The notes under the pieces are model-generated. The model was not told the origin of the DNA. It ran no database searches and saw only the letters and a list, made by a program, of their open reading frames with translations. Positions 55,521-64,000 of a stretch of DNA of 64,000 bases are shown here, piece by piece (within the stretch, counting starts at the first letter, position 1; each line of letters starts with the position of its first letter). The DNA lies in contig OZ220675.1 in assembly GCA_965116325.1 (NCBI GenBank), positions 1-64,000 on the forward strand. Direction: 5' to 3'. Origin of the DNA: JAGWBF01 sp965116325. GTDB taxonomy: Bacteria > Chloroflexota > Dehalococcoidia > Lucifugimonadales > JAGWBF01. Position numbers and translations under genes: made by a program.

Positions 55521-55763
55521 TCAGGCCGTGGGGTCCCTGCCCTGCTCTATCTGAGCACGTCGAAGGGCGATGGCATCGTTCAGAAGGTCGGAGTTGGCCC
55601 TTTCCAGAACCTCAATGTCCCCCCGAAGAATCGGGTCGGACATCTTGACCTTGTTCTCGGCACGGCGCTTGGCGGTCTGCCGGGGTGCCTGAATCCCGAA
55701 CACGTAGTACCCAGCTCCCGCGACAGCTGCCACTACGACCACGATCAGCAACACTTCCATCAT
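55521..55763 (-). CDS. Small single-span membrane protein
   Basis: 80 residues from the first of two ATGs (55763) with AAAGGAGG 5 bases upstream. One N-terminal transmembrane segment (VLLIVVVVAAVAGAGYYVF), then a charged cytoplasmic part (RQTAKRRAENKVKMSDPILR, DIEVLERANSDLLNDAIALR) likely to be helical. Unknown function. It starts 22 bases after the gene at 55786-56211 and is probably co-transcribed. Confidence 0.65.
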   Translation of the reverse strand: MMEVLLIVVVVAAVAGAGYYVFGIQAPRQTAKRRAENKVKMSDPILRGDIEVLERANSDLLNDAIALRRAQIEQGRDPTA

Positions 55764-55785
55764 CGGACCTCCTTTCTCGGTTTGG

Positions 55786-56211
55786 TCAACGGTCAATCTT
55801 CCTGCATCCCACCGAGTCGCCATGGTGGAAGATGCACACATGCAAGGGGTCGGTTTCGGCCAGCACATCCGCCGGAAGCCAAGCCCCGGCCACTATCATG
55901 CCGTGAGCTCCCAGGTATCTGATAAGCCCGGTCGGGACCACATGAATCGTGACATACTCCCGGGTCCGCTTGCTGACCCGGTCAATGATGGCGATGGTGA
56001 TGTTTGCGTACCTGTCGGTGCTGGTGAACAAGCGGCCGTCCTCATGGGCAACGTGCATGTAGAACTTCCCATCCTCAATGCGAGGCGGTTCCTTCCAGGA
56101 GGTCTCATCTGTGAAGTGCCGGTAAGCCAGCATAACGATCACACCCAAACCGATCGCTAAACCCATGCCAAGGGCAATCCGCAGAAGGGCTTTCGTGAAG
56201 TTGGCTAGCAT
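55786..56211 (-). CDS. Membrane-anchored hypothetical protein
   Basis: About 141 residues. Of three close ATGs, 56211 is best placed behind AAAGGGGG (6 bases). An N-terminal transmembrane segment (LRIALGMGLAIGLGVIVML) is followed by a beta-rich extracytoplasmic part (KFYMHVAHEDGRLFTSTDRY, ITIAIIDRVSKRTREYVTIH) with two cysteines near the end (HVCIFHHGDSVGC). No family recognised. First gene of a two-gene unit with 55521-55763. Confidence 0.65.
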   Translation of the reverse strand: MLANFTKALLRIALGMGLAIGLGVIVMLAYRHFTDETSWKEPPRIEDGKFYMHVAHEDGRLFTSTDRYANITIAIIDRVSKRTREYVTIHVVPTGLIRYLGAHGMIVAGAWLPADVLAETDPLHVCIFHHGDSVGCRKIDR

Positions 56212-57080
56212 CAGCATCCCCCTTTGCATGCTCAATCTTATGTAGCACTTTGCCGACCGGGGGACGGGCGCAAATAATCCCCTCTCTGACATTTCCAGTG
56301 TGAACAAATAGATAAAGGGAGATTGAAGAGGCGAGTGACGCACACACCCATAAATAACCCCCTTGATCGGAAGGCTGGCATACTCCGCTACAAGCTACCG
56401 CCTCGGCAATGATCAAGGGGGCAATGCCCGCCAATCTTCCCGGAATATGTTTCCCGTCCGATGCCGAGTTTGGTGCACTTGTAGCGGAGTGCACTGGGAG
56501 ATTACCACAAATGGACACTGGGTGGATATACCATCCGGGATACTCCAGTCACAAGGAAGCACCGGAGAGATTCTCTCCGGTGCTTCAAGGGCCCAGTCGG
56601 GCGTCCCATCAGGTCAGCCTAGGGACTTTTGCACTTCTCTCGACGGTACCTGACCTGCCACAACACTATGGGTAGATGGGAGCTGAGTGCCGAATGTCTG
56701 ACCGGAAGTGCGCTATCCAAGCTACAGACAGTCAAGTGATTTGCAAAGACAGTCTGCCCATCAGCGCAAAGTGGAAGCGTTGAGAGAGGTTATTTCTCAG
56801 ACATACCATCTCCCCGAAAATCAACACCCTTAGGGGCCCTTGCGTATCCGAAGGCATGGTCAACCAGTGAATCAAGCACATCTAAAGGAAAGGACACAGC
56901 GATGGGAATCCTGGAAAGTGTATTCGCTTCTCCGAAGACACCGGCAAGTAGCCTTATCTGTCCAAGGCGCCGGCATGGTGTGCGGTCCCTAACGCTAACA
57001 GGGACGGATAAAGCCTAACCTCTAGGCCGTAGGTCTTCTACCTGCTACGTTGCCTCACTATTGCTGGTGGCCTGCATTTG
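56212..57080. other. Gene-poor stretch beside the integrase
   Basis: About 870 bases with no frame that has both RBS and plausible composition. It holds one strong hairpin (56556-56586) and presumably the promoter of 55786-56211 at its left end. The integrase stop codon is at its right end, so an attachment site could lie here, but I see no matching repeat. Confidence 0.4.
56556..56586. other. Perfect 14-bp-stem hairpin
   Basis: GAAGCACCGGAGAG and CTCTCCGGTGCTTC around a 3-base ATT loop. No T run follows on either side, so it is not a typical terminator. It could be a regulatory RNA stem or recombinase site in the island. Confidence 0.6.
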
Positions 57081-58250
57081 CTAACTCTCGTGGCTGTCGA
57101 GAAAACAGGCCCAATCCTCCATCAACTTCCTGCGCCGGTCAAAATAGTCGGTCCGCCGGTATGCCAACTCGGCGGCGCTTCCTTCAACGTGAGCTAGTGC
57201 GTACTCGGCGATTTCTCGAGGTTGGTCTGAGCATTCAGCTGCCCAATCCCTGAACGCAGATCGGAGACCATGGGGTGTGCTCTGGATGTCATTCTCGCGA
57301 AGCAGCTTGGAAACTGTGCTATCGGACATGAGCTTACCACGGGCTGATGGGAATACCAGCCCAGCCCCGTCGCTCAGCTCTCTCGCCTGATGCAGCACAT
57401 CTAGGGCGGCGCAGCTCAGAGGCACCCTGTGTTCAAGACCGTTCTTCATCTTTGATGCTGGGATGGTCCAGGTGGCGGCATTCAAGTCAAACTCATCCCA
57501 AGTTGCCAGTCGTGCTTCCCCGCTACGGCAAGCAGTAAACGCAATAAATTCAAAGGCCAGCTTTGTCGCGGGATGAGCGTCGGTAGACCTTACTTTAGTC
57601 ATAGCCCTCGCTAGCTCAGCAAATGGCAATGCCTTGTAGTGGTTCTTGCGTCCGTGCTTTGGCAATGCTTTCAGGATCGCTCTATCAGCCGGGTTGTCTG
57701 CTCTATGGCCTTCGGCTTTCGCCCACTCCATGACCATGCTGATATGTTCCCGCACTTGCCTGCCTGTTTCGGGTTTCTCCACCCATACTGGTGCCAGCAC
57801 CTCCATCACATGAGATGACCTAATATCGGAAACTAACGTATTTCCGAGCACCGGCATAGCGTAGGTTTGCAGAACGGACTTCCACCTCCTGGCGGTCTTG
57901 GGATTCTTCCAGCGCTGCGAACGCAGGGCGATCACATCGCTAACCGCCTTGGCGAATGTAGGAATAGTAACCACAGGTTTCCGTGGGTCTCCGCCCTCTG
58001 CAACCAGCTGGGCGTTCTCTATGGCCCTACCCCGTGCCAGTGCCAGGGAGACCTGAGGATAGCTGCCCAGTCCCAGGTTGGTGAGTTGACCACCGATGCG
58101 GAGTCTTTGGCCCCAGTTCTTACCTATCCTGCCGTTGGTCATCACCCAGACCCGGAGGTACAGGCCACAAGACCCGCGGCCATCTCCATAGCGTCCTGGG
58201 TCTGATATGGTCTTAACAAATGCTGCTGAGAGGATTTTGGGTCGTGGCAT
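57081..58250 (-). CDS. Tyrosine-type integrase (P4-like island/prophage integrase)
   Basis: 389 residues, full length. The N-terminal part is the P4-integrase arm-binding domain (LRVWVMTNGRIGKNWGQRLR; RIGGQLTNLGLGSYPQVSLA). The catalytic domain shows Arg242 (TACRSGEARL), Lys ~268 (ASKMKN), HGLR with His327 and Arg330, His354 (ALAHVEG) and the nucleophile Tyr364 (ELAYRRTDYFDRRR). All active-site residues are present, so it should catalyse site-specific integration and excision, typically at a tRNA gene. Two tRNA genes lie 1.9 kb away behind the DUF2851 gene. The AlpA-like regulator and the integrase stump to the left suggest one or two overlapping integrated elements in 50.8-58.3 kb. Confidence 0.93.
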   Translation of the reverse strand: MPRPKILSAAFVKTISDPGRYGDGRGSCGLYLRVWVMTNGRIGKNWGQRLRIGGQLTNLGLGSYPQVSLALARGRAIENAQLVAEGGDPRKPVVTIPTFAKAVSDVIALRSQRWKNPKTARRWKSVLQTYAMPVLGNTLVSDIRSSHVMEVLAPVWVEKPETGRQVREHISMVMEWAKAEGHRADNPADRAILKALPKHGRKNHYKALPFAELARAMTKVRSTDAHPATKLAFEFIAFTACRSGEARLATWDEFDLNAATWTIPASKMKNGLEHRVPLSCAALDVLHQARELSDGAGLVFPSARGKLMSDSTVSKLLRENDIQSTPHGLRSAFRDWAAECSDQPREIAEYALAHVEGSAAELAYRRTDYFDRRRKLMEDWACFLDSHES

Positions 58251-58647
58251 ATATAACTTCCTGTATCACTATTTAGGAGAGATTACAGGACACGGCATGA
58301 ATCGTCAAGACACCACAATATCTTCAGATTACCTATGAATACCTGGCTACACCGAGATTGTATGCTACGTTGTGGCCCTATCTGGCACACTAGAACGGAG
58401 CACATCGCCCGCTCCAATCTTCCCCAGTACCTGTGGTTTCCCCTCCGGCACCCCGCATCGCATCCCTTCTGTTCAATCCCATGAGCTGCGGAAGAGTAAT
58501 GCCACACCGCCTCTGGGCTGGACTATACCCTGTGCTAATATACTGAAGAGTGAAGCAAATGGGACGATAGCCTGGGTCTTGGGGGCTCGCCAAATGTTGC
58601 TTCGGACGTTCCTGGTGCTTCATTCTGTAACATCGCCGGGGGATGTA
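58251..58647. other. Region between integrase and DUF2851 gene
   Basis: Divergent gap of about 400 bases. The first ~110 are AT-rich and probably carry the integrase promoter. TGTGCTAATATACTG near 58530-58545 could provide a -10 for the rightward gene. An open frame runs through it from 58372 but looks like leader. Confidence 0.4.
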
Positions 58648-60027
58648 GTGGCAGAGAAGCTGGGACAGATTCCTGAACGACTGCTGGGGCAGCTCTGGAA
58701 AGAGCGGGCCGCTAGGCAAGGTGCGTTCAGAAGCAAGAGCGGGCGACGGTACCGGGTGATATATCCGGGCCGCAGCAGCTCGGGAGCTGGGCCGGACTTC
58801 CGGGGCGCTGTGCTGGAAGAGGAAGGGGTTGGCCTCGTAACAGGAGATGTGGAGCTCCACCTGGATGAGAAAGACTGGCGCTCCCATGGCCACGGGACGG
58901 ATCCCAGGTACAACGGTGTGGTTCTGCACGCGGTGGTGGAGGGCGAAGCCGGGACTACCACCCTACAGAACGGGAACCGGGTGCCCGTCATCACCCTGGC
59001 GGATATGCTCAATGGCGGGGGAGGAGAGAACCTTCCCTCCCGTCTTTGGGAGCTGCTTTCGCCGCACGGATATCCATGCCCCGGCACCCCTGGCGAGCTG
59101 GCGGAGATGCTTGGCTGTGCCGGGAATGCCTGGTTCGATGCAGCTGTGGATGGCTTCCGCGTCCTGCTTGATGCCGGCGAAGACCCGGAACAGGCCCTGT
59201 ACTCGGGAATCATGGAGGCTATGGGCTACAGCCAGAACAGGCAGGGGTTCCTGGACCTTGCGCGGATAGTGCCCTACCGGAGTCTGAAGGGCCTCGCGAC
59301 CGGCGGGGCAGGCAAAGATGGGGCCTCCTCTATTGCCCATACGCTGCTAAAGGCGGCCGGCCTTCAATACTCAAGTGCTGGGCGCGCAGGGGGCGACATA
59401 CTGGGCGGAAGCCGGCGCCAGCTTAAGTGGAACACATTCCGGGTGAGGCCCTCGAACCACCCCCGGAACCGGATCCTGGGGGCTGCCCGCCTATTGGAAA
59501 GGTACCTAACTGGGGATTACGAGATGGCCGCAGGGGAAACTGCCTCGGATGGAGATACGACGGAGATGGGATGGGGAAAGGGGCTCCTCAGAGGACTTAG
59601 GGAGGTGCTGGAAGCCTCCTCCGATGATGATGCCCGGGGTTGCAAGAGCCTGCTGAATGGGCTGATGGTGGCTCCGTTGCAGTCCCCCAGCGTGGCAGGC
59701 CGGGGCGCCATCGGCAAGGGAAGGGCGGCGGATATCGCAGTAAACGTGGTGCTGCCCTTCTACGGAGCCCTGGGGGACGGGATGGGATGCGAATCCTTGG
59801 CGGACAGGTGTACCAGGATGTTCCGGGTATTCCCCAGGCTCCAGCCCAACGAGGTCACCCTGGAGATGGAGGAGCAGCTAAGCAGGCACCTGTCCACAAA
59901 AGAAGTAGAAGGGGTGTCGGAGATGCCTGGAAACAAGGCCCCCTCCTGCTTGAGGGGCGCCCGGGAGCAACAGGGCCTTCTTCACCTTCATCACTTGATC
60001 ACTTCCCCTTCCGTTGTCCGGCGTTAG
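58648..60027 (+). CDS. DUF2851 family protein
   Basis: About 459 residues from GTG 58648 (GGGGG 6 bases upstream); an ATG at 58594 would add 18 residues. It matches the family from its start: EKLGQIPERLLGQLWKERAA, then the signature YPGRSSSGAGPDFRGAVLEE, VTGDVELHLDEKDWRSHGHG and DPRYNGVVLHAVVEG, which contains several conserved His, Asp and Glu residues that might bind a metal. The end, AREQQGLLHLHHLI, is the family's usual last motif. Function unknown. It seems part of the stable chromosome next to the tRNA genes. Confidence 0.85.
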   Translation: MAEKLGQIPERLLGQLWKERAARQGAFRSKSGRRYRVIYPGRSSSGAGPDFRGAVLEEEGVGLVTGDVELHLDEKDWRSHGHGTDPRYNGVVLHAVVEGEAGTTTLQNGNRVPVITLADMLNGGGGENLPSRLWELLSPHGYPCPGTPGELAEMLGCAGNAWFDAAVDGFRVLLDAGEDPEQALYSGIMEAMGYSQNRQGFLDLARIVPYRSLKGLATGGAGKDGASSIAHTLLKAAGLQYSSAGRAGGDILGGSRRQLKWNTFRVRPSNHPRNRILGAARLLERYLTGDYEMAAGETASDGDTTEMGWGKGLLRGLREVLEASSDDDARGCKSLLNGLMVAPLQSPSVAGRGAIGKGRAADIAVNVVLPFYGALGDGMGCESLADRCTRMFRVFPRLQPNEVTLEMEEQLSRHLSTKEVEGVSEMPGNKAPSCLRGAREQQGLLHLHHLITSPSVVRR

Positions 60028-60074
60028 AGGGCCCTGCTTCACTCCAGTCGGCCACTGCCGGCATTGGGCTCTTC

Positions 60075-60104
60075 TTGAGCAAGGTGCGGCAGGGATGCTA
60101 TAAT
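60075..60104 (+). promoter_or_regulatory. Promoter of the tRNA genes
   Basis: TTGAGC at 60075-60080 and TATAAT at 60099-60104 with an 18-bp spacer, ending 10 bases before the first tRNA. A textbook housekeeping-sigma promoter. Confidence 0.75.
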
Positions 60105-60114
60105 CCGAGAGGGA

Positions 60115-60188
60115 TGGGGATTCGTCTAGTGGTAGGACGGCAGACTCTGGATCTGCAAGCCGTGGTTCGAATCCACGATCCCCAGCCA
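60115..60188 (+). tRNA. tRNA-Gln(CTG)
   Basis: A 7-bp acceptor stem (TGGGGAT with ATCCCCA), D arm, anticodon stem with loop CTCTGGA (anticodon CTG), T loop GGTTCGAATCC, discriminator G and an encoded CCA at 60186-60188. Confidence 0.95.
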
Positions 60189-60233
60189 AAGAAGGCCGGG
60201 AGACCGGCCAACCCGACGGTACCTCTTCATCGG

Positions 60234-60310
60234 GGCGCATTCGTCTAGTGGCCTAGGACACCGCCCTCTCAAGGCGGAGATCGCGGGTTCGAACCCCGCA
60301 TGCGCCACCA
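60234..60310 (+). tRNA. tRNA-Glu(CTC)
   Basis: Acceptor GGCGCAT with ATGCGCC, anticodon stem CCGCC/GGCGG around CTCTCAA (anticodon CTC), T loop GGTTCGAACCC, discriminator A and encoded CCA at 60308-60310. It lies 45 bases after tRNA-Gln and probably shares its promoter. Confidence 0.95.
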
Positions 60311-60563
60311 TCCCCGTCCCGCTCATGCTGAATCCAATACCCCTTGGACGATCTTGTCCTGAGGGAAGTGCGGTGCCAGCATACGACAGGCTTGCTGAGC
60401 CCCAGGCCATTCCCTGCTTTGCTAAACGGGATACCTGGGACCGCCGGATTCCTGCCCATTTCCTTCCCGGACTCAGCGATTCGCCGGTGGGAACAAACCG
60501 CGATCGGATTTCGTCCTAGTAGTTGAAAACTCAACGAATGGGCCAAAGGGGAGGATAGAGAAG

Positions 60564-61478
60564 ATGAATGTCAGTCTGACCTCAACATTCACCCTGCTCG
60601 CCGGTTTGCTGATGTTCCTTTACACGGCGTGCGACAGCGCTCCGGCCGATACGAAACCGACTCCGACGGACCTCCCGCCGGTCGGTGCTACCTCCACAAC
60701 ATCCGCCACGCCCGAACCCACCCCGACAGATCCGGCGGCGTCCGACCCAGGCCGACAGGAACCCGACGTTGGAGACGCAGAAGCCCTCAGGGAAGCCCAA
60801 GCGGAGCTCAACAGACACAGAGCCCTGTGGACTTCCAGACGTTCCGACGATTACTCGTTCGTACTAACGCCCATCTGCTTTTGCCCTCAGAACTTGTTGG
60901 ATCCGGTCACGGTCCTCGTCGAGGACGGAGTCGTCGCCGCAGTGACATACGTCGAATCGGGGAAAGCGCCTGAGCATGATGGATATGGTCGCTATGTGAC
61001 CATCGACGAGCTGTTCGACAAGATCCGGGAAGCTATTGACGGCAAGGCTTCACAGATCAACGTTAGCTACGACCAGGAGGTCGGCTATCCGACAGAAGCC
61101 GAAATCGACTACGACTCCAGAATGGCAGACGAGGAGTACATCTTCACCGTTTCCGGCTATTCGTCGGCCGATGGGCAGGATCATGGTATCCGCCCCAATA
61201 CTTCTGACAATTCAACCGCTGGAGAAGGCGTCAGCATCATGGAGGTGACTGTTGGGCCGGAGCTGCTGGACTGTGTTGGCGTGGGACCGAGAAAGTGCTT
61301 GGAAGTGGATGGCATGTTGTTCTATGAGGGCATAGATGGGTTCATGCACGAAGAGGGCCATACATACCGGTTGAAGATCGAACGATACGACGCATTTCCG
61401 GGGGAGGAAGAGCCCCCTCAGGACGCCTCCCGGTACGGATATCGGCTGATAAAGGTGATAAGCAAGACACCCCGTTAG
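60564..61478 (+). CDS. Lipoprotein with DUF6174-like and DUF4377-like domains
   Basis: 304 residues; ATG 60564 with GGGGAGG 9 bases upstream. Lipobox FLYTACDSA (Cys ~23) and a Thr/Pro-rich linker. The first domain (~75-190) has the pattern of DUF6174: RALWTSRRSDDYSFVLTPIC, CFCP, VTVLVEDGVVAAVTYVESG, YVTIDELFDKIREAIDGKAS, YDQEVGYPTEAEIDYD. The second (~220-300) resembles DUF4377: MEVTVGPELLDC, RKCLEVDG, FYEGIDGFMHEEGHTYRLKI, SRYGYRLIKVISKT. Both are uncharacterised extracytoplasmic domains; finding them on one chain is less usual. Expected to sit on the outer face of the membrane. Confidence 0.85.
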   Translation: MNVSLTSTFTLLAGLLMFLYTACDSAPADTKPTPTDLPPVGATSTTSATPEPTPTDPAASDPGRQEPDVGDAEALREAQAELNRHRALWTSRRSDDYSFVLTPICFCPQNLLDPVTVLVEDGVVAAVTYVESGKAPEHDGYGRYVTIDELFDKIREAIDGKASQINVSYDQEVGYPTEAEIDYDSRMADEEYIFTVSGYSSADGQDHGIRPNTSDNSTAGEGVSIMEVTVGPELLDCVGVGPRKCLEVDGMLFYEGIDGFMHEEGHTYRLKIERYDAFPGEEEPPQDASRYGYRLIKVISKTPR

Positions 61479-61480
61479 GC

Positions 61481-61502
61481 ATGCCGACCTCAGGCTCGGC
61501 AT
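61481..61502. terminator. Weak hairpin after the lipoprotein gene
   Basis: ATGCCGA and TCGGCAT form a 7-bp stem two bases after the stop codon, with an 8-base loop. No T run follows, so function as a terminator is uncertain. Confidence 0.35.
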
Positions 61503-61763
61503 CCTACCCCGCGCCGGTGGAAGCCTATAGAGAGACAGCCGTTACGAAGTATCTCGCGCTGGGTAGTACGCAGCTTTGTCTCATCCGACCCGTCGCAACA
61601 TCCTGCTTGGTCAGGTACAACCCGTACCGACAGAAAGCGCGAGGGCCCCAGTCCCCTCTACAAAGGGCCGTCTTGCCAAAGCCGGATCAGGTACTCTGGC
61701 GCAGCCGCTCCTGCTTTCCTGGCGCTGCTCCTGACTCAGTGCAAGACGTTCCGCCTGGAACTT

Positions 61764-62585
61764 CTACTTTCGGCAGACGAACAGGCCCCAGCCTAGCTCG
61801 TCTTTGTCGACGGCTGCCGCGGTCTCCACGTAGGCCTTGGCCAGCCACTCGAAGTGTTCGGCGGCGTCGGAGGTGTCGTTCTTGGGCGTCCGGTCGGCAA
61901 GGCACAGGTAGCTCTGCTTCAGGTGGGCAGACAAGTCCTGGGCCTCCAGCACCTCGAACCCTTGGTCTTTGAGGGCCTGCTGATAAGATTCAAAAGTGAA
62001 CTCGGTGTCGAAGAGCAGCCTGTCATAAACGTAGGTCTGGGCTTCGGGCGTAATGTTCCTCTTGGGTCGGAGAAGATCGTCGAACACAAAGATTCCGCCA
62101 TCGGCCAGGACCCGGTGGACCTCCTTAAGCACCATACGCTTGTCGGGCACATGGTAGATGACCGCCTGGCTCCAAACGTGGCTGAAGGATCCATCGGGGT
62201 AATGCAGGGCGGTGGCCGATGCCTTCTTGAACGCCATTCGCTTTTGGAAGTCAGGGTGCTGCCGGGCGAGCTCTTCCTGGGCATTGGCTATCCTAACCCC
62301 GCTCAGGTCGATGCCTGTTACCCTGGCGCCCGTTTCCCTGGCCAGCCACATGGCGACCGTCCCGTTGCCGCATCCCAGGTCCAGCACGTTGGACCCTTGA
62401 TTGATGTCGCCCTTTTCGACCATCATCCTGTTGAGGTTCTCGCAAGCAGCCAGGAAATCGGTGTCCGCATCGTTGTCGAAGAGCCCCCAGTGGACCATGC
62501 CGTCCTCATCCCAGATGGAACGATAGATTACATCCTGTGCGTCGTAATAGGTTTCCGTCTCCATTTCCGTGAACCTGCTGGTCAT
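61764..62585 (-). CDS. Class I SAM-dependent methyltransferase
   Basis: 273 residues from ATG 62585 (CAGGAGGAAT 7 bases upstream). Methyltransferase motif I (VLDLGCGNGTVAMWLA), motif II acidic strand end (VTGIDLSG), motif III-IV (FSHVWSQAVIYHVPDKRMVL) and motif V (VLADGGIFVFDDLL) are all seen. The N-terminal ~60 residues (TYYDAQDVIYRSIWDEDGMV) and overall length resemble sarcosine/dimethylglycine- or UbiE-type small-molecule methyltransferases rather than nucleic-acid enzymes. The substrate cannot be told from sequence. No obvious pathway partner adjoins it. Confidence 0.9.
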   Translation of the reverse strand: MTSRFTEMETETYYDAQDVIYRSIWDEDGMVHWGLFDNDADTDFLAACENLNRMMVEKGDINQGSNVLDLGCGNGTVAMWLARETGARVTGIDLSGVRIANAQEELARQHPDFQKRMAFKKASATALHYPDGSFSHVWSQAVIYHVPDKRMVLKEVHRVLADGGIFVFDDLLRPKRNITPEAQTYVYDRLLFDTEFTFESYQQALKDQGFEVLEAQDLSAHLKQSYLCLADRTPKNDTSDAAEHFEWLAKAYVETAAAVDKDELGWGLFVCRK

Positions 62586-63320
62586 TTCTGCTATTCCTCC
62601 TGTATGTAACGTATGGGCAGCCGTTGCCGGCCAACACCCCTGGACCCACCCTGTGGGGAAACTCCTGACGGTCAAGGGGGAAGGGCCATTGAGGGCCAGG
62701 GCATCCGGCTGCGCCTGGGAGCCGTTGGGCTAATGGGACCAGTCGTAGAAGGGCCAGGTAGCTGCCCTATGCAAGGAATGCACAAATAACGTCGGGTAAG
62801 ACGTTATGCCCAAAGCCAGAGGGAAAGGCTTAAGGAGGGCCACACGCAAAGATGCGGAACAGCCTACGTTTGCCTTATGGGGGTGGGACTATGAGGGCAG
62901 AGGGATGCCGAAGCAGATTGGAGGAAAAGAAGCTAAGGTTCGCAGGGAAGAATATGGCGCCGTCGGTTCCGGCGCTCCAAGGAACTCTTGTAGGAGAGGA
63001 CGCCTTCGGGTCTGATGGTACAGGCCAAGATGGTCACCTCCGTTCTACAGAGCATTCGCGCTGCTGAAAGTCTTCCCGGCCTTAACGGAGGTCTGGAGTG
63101 TAACAGAGCCTCCCAGGGTCGTCAAACCGACTGACTCACAAGCAACAAGCTGTAAGGGGCAGGTAGAATGGGTATGAGCAGGATACGGTTATGGTCCACA
63201 ATAGCTACATAGATAGGTCGTGAAGAGAACAACCCGAAAGCAGACCGCCAGCCGGGCAGAGGCCGATGCATTCTGATGATCTGGAGCGGAGGGCCAAGGG
63301 GTTTCAGGGGAAGGGGGTCT
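62586..63320. other. 735-bp divergent region, possibly structured RNA
   Basis: Between the methyltransferase and the metallopeptidase. No frame has a convincing RBS. It contains a perfect 8-bp inverted repeat (ATAACGTC / GACGTTAT, 62786-62807) and many short complementary purine-rich pieces. I could not match it to RNase P RNA, tmRNA, SRP RNA or 6S RNA. Confidence 0.4.
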
Positions 63321-64000
63321 ATGGCATCAGGGAATAAGGTCAGCTACAGCGACACCACCATCGAGTACCAGGTGCGGCGCAGCAAGCGGCGCAAGAAGAC
63401 GATCCAGATAAGCGTAGATGGTGGTCAGGTCAGGGTTGCGGCCCCCATGCGGACACCCAACAACGAGATCAAGGCTATCGTCCAGAAGCGCGCGCCCTGG
63501 ATCCTGCGCCATATTGCCGATGCTGCGCTCGAAGTACCGCCAAGGAGGTTTGTGAGCGGAGAGACTTTGCCTTACCTGGGACGCGAAGTCCCCCTGGTGG
63601 TTGTAGACGCTGACGTTCCGCGCCCGAAGATCGGTCTTGACCTCTGGGGCTTCAGGCTCACAATTCCGGAAGCCCTGGGGGATGAGGAACGCTACGAATC
63701 CATTTGCGAGGTTGTGGTCCGTTGGTACCGGGAGCGGGCCGCTGAGCAGATGCAGTCCCTGGTGGAGCAATGGAGGCCTAGGCTGGGCACCGAGAAGGCG
63801 CCACGGGTGCTGGTCCGAGACCAGCGAAGGCGCTGGGGGAGCTGTGCCCCCGACGGGACCCTGCGCTTCAACTGGCGCGTTGTCATGCTGGAGACGGACT
63901 TGATCGAGTATGTGGCCGTTCATGAGGTGGCCCACCTGGTCCACCCCAACCACTCACCGAGCTTCTGGGGCTTGGTGAACGAGGTGATGCCCGATGCCCA
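63321..64000 (+). CDS. YgjP-like (M48-type) metallopeptidase, partial at right edge
   Basis: Opens at ATG 63321 (AAGGGGG 4 bases upstream) and runs out of the window after 226 residues. N-terminal basic beta domain (YQVRRSKRRKKTIQISVDGG, RVAAPMRTPNNEIKAIVQKR, APWILRH) and the family's RDQRRRWGSCAPDGTLRFNW block come before the zinc site HEVAH (His201, Glu202, His205) with the third ligand in HPNHSPSFW (about His211). This is the YgjP/DUF45 family of putative cytosolic zinc peptidases, often beside restriction or repair genes but also alone. Only the last ~10-20 residues should be missing. Confidence 0.92.
   Translation, partial: MASGNKVSYSDTTIEYQVRRSKRRKKTIQISVDGGQVRVAAPMRTPNNEIKAIVQKRAPWILRHIADAALEVPPRRFVSGETLPYLGREVPLVVVDADVPRPKIGLDLWGFRLTIPEALGDEERYESICEVVVRWYRERAAEQMQSLVEQWRPRLGTEKAPRVLVRDQRRRWGSCAPDGTLRFNWRVVMLETDLIEYVAVHEVAHLVHPNHSPSFWGLVNEVMPDA

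Noticed and set aside
56409..56675. An 88-residue plus-strand frame across the hairpin
   Set aside because: Crosses a perfect 31-bp hairpin, has no good RBS and no resemblance.
60115..60310. tRNA genes as attachment site of the integrase
   Set aside because: They lie 1.9 kb away behind a core gene and I see no duplicated tRNA 3' end near the integrase.

Overview
This is a high-GC bacterial chromosome segment. It is dominated by very large secreted repeat proteins, lipoproteins with eukaryote-like repeats, and sensor kinases carried on one polypeptide with their own response regulator. The kinase-receiver-winged-helix architecture, the DegV, DUF2851, DUF502 and GT39 proteins and the abundance of cadherin, Calx-beta, ankyrin, RCC1 and LRR repeats would fit a Chloroflexota lineage (Dehalococcoidia/SAR202-like, perhaps host-associated). 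No rRNA or marker gene is present, so this is inference only.

Region 1 (1-11.8 kb). A frameshifted kinase copy, truncated at the left edge, and an intact kinase (5104-7488) form an inverted repeat of about 1.2 kb. Between the arms lie an M60-peptidase-like fragment, a secreted cadherin-repeat protein (1854-4874) and the divergent promoter shared by that protein and the intact kinase. A second kinase-receiver-wHTH protein (8849-11353) is followed by a DegV protein.

Region 2 (11.8-38.6 kb). A giant Calx-beta/cadherin surface protein spans 11844-29153 (about 5770 codons) and is interrupted by two opposite frame changes; it contains 330-bp and 339-bp tandem arrays. After broken copies comes a 1.8-kilo-residue cadherin/propeller/RCC1 protein (30154-35535), then a smaller adhesin and a Cache-like lipoprotein in one operon.

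Region 3 (38.8-48.4 kb). A 16-C homopolymer precedes a ComF-like phosphoribosyltransferase overlapping a 14-blade RCC1 lipoprotein. Then come lipoproteins with ankyrin and LRR repeats, unknown lipoprotein and membrane proteins, DUF805 and DUF502 proteins, and a chimeric kinase-N-terminus protein.

Region 4 (48.4-58.3 kb). This is an accessory, decayed area with a GT39-type glycosyltransferase, fragments of kinase and OmpR-type genes, 70-bp terminal-inverted-repeat elements, an AlpA-like regulator, an integrase stump and an intact tyrosine integrase. Region 5 (58.6-64 kb) looks like core chromosome: DUF2851 protein, tRNA-Gln and tRNA-Glu, a DUF6174/DUF4377 lipoprotein, a methyltransferase and a YgjP-like metallopeptidase cut by the right edge.

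The most interesting theme is a recurring unit: kinase 5' end, divergent intergenic element, secreted repeat protein. Five copies of the intergenic element (A-E) carry a direct repeat of TGTAAAA with exactly 12-bp periodicity. In A-C a secreted repeat-protein gene or its remnant lies on the other side. I infer that the kinase/regulator family controls surface adhesins from a shared operator, that this unit has been duplicated and eroded repeatedly, and that the inverted copies at 1-6345 could allow inversion of a segment carrying an adhesin and the promoter.
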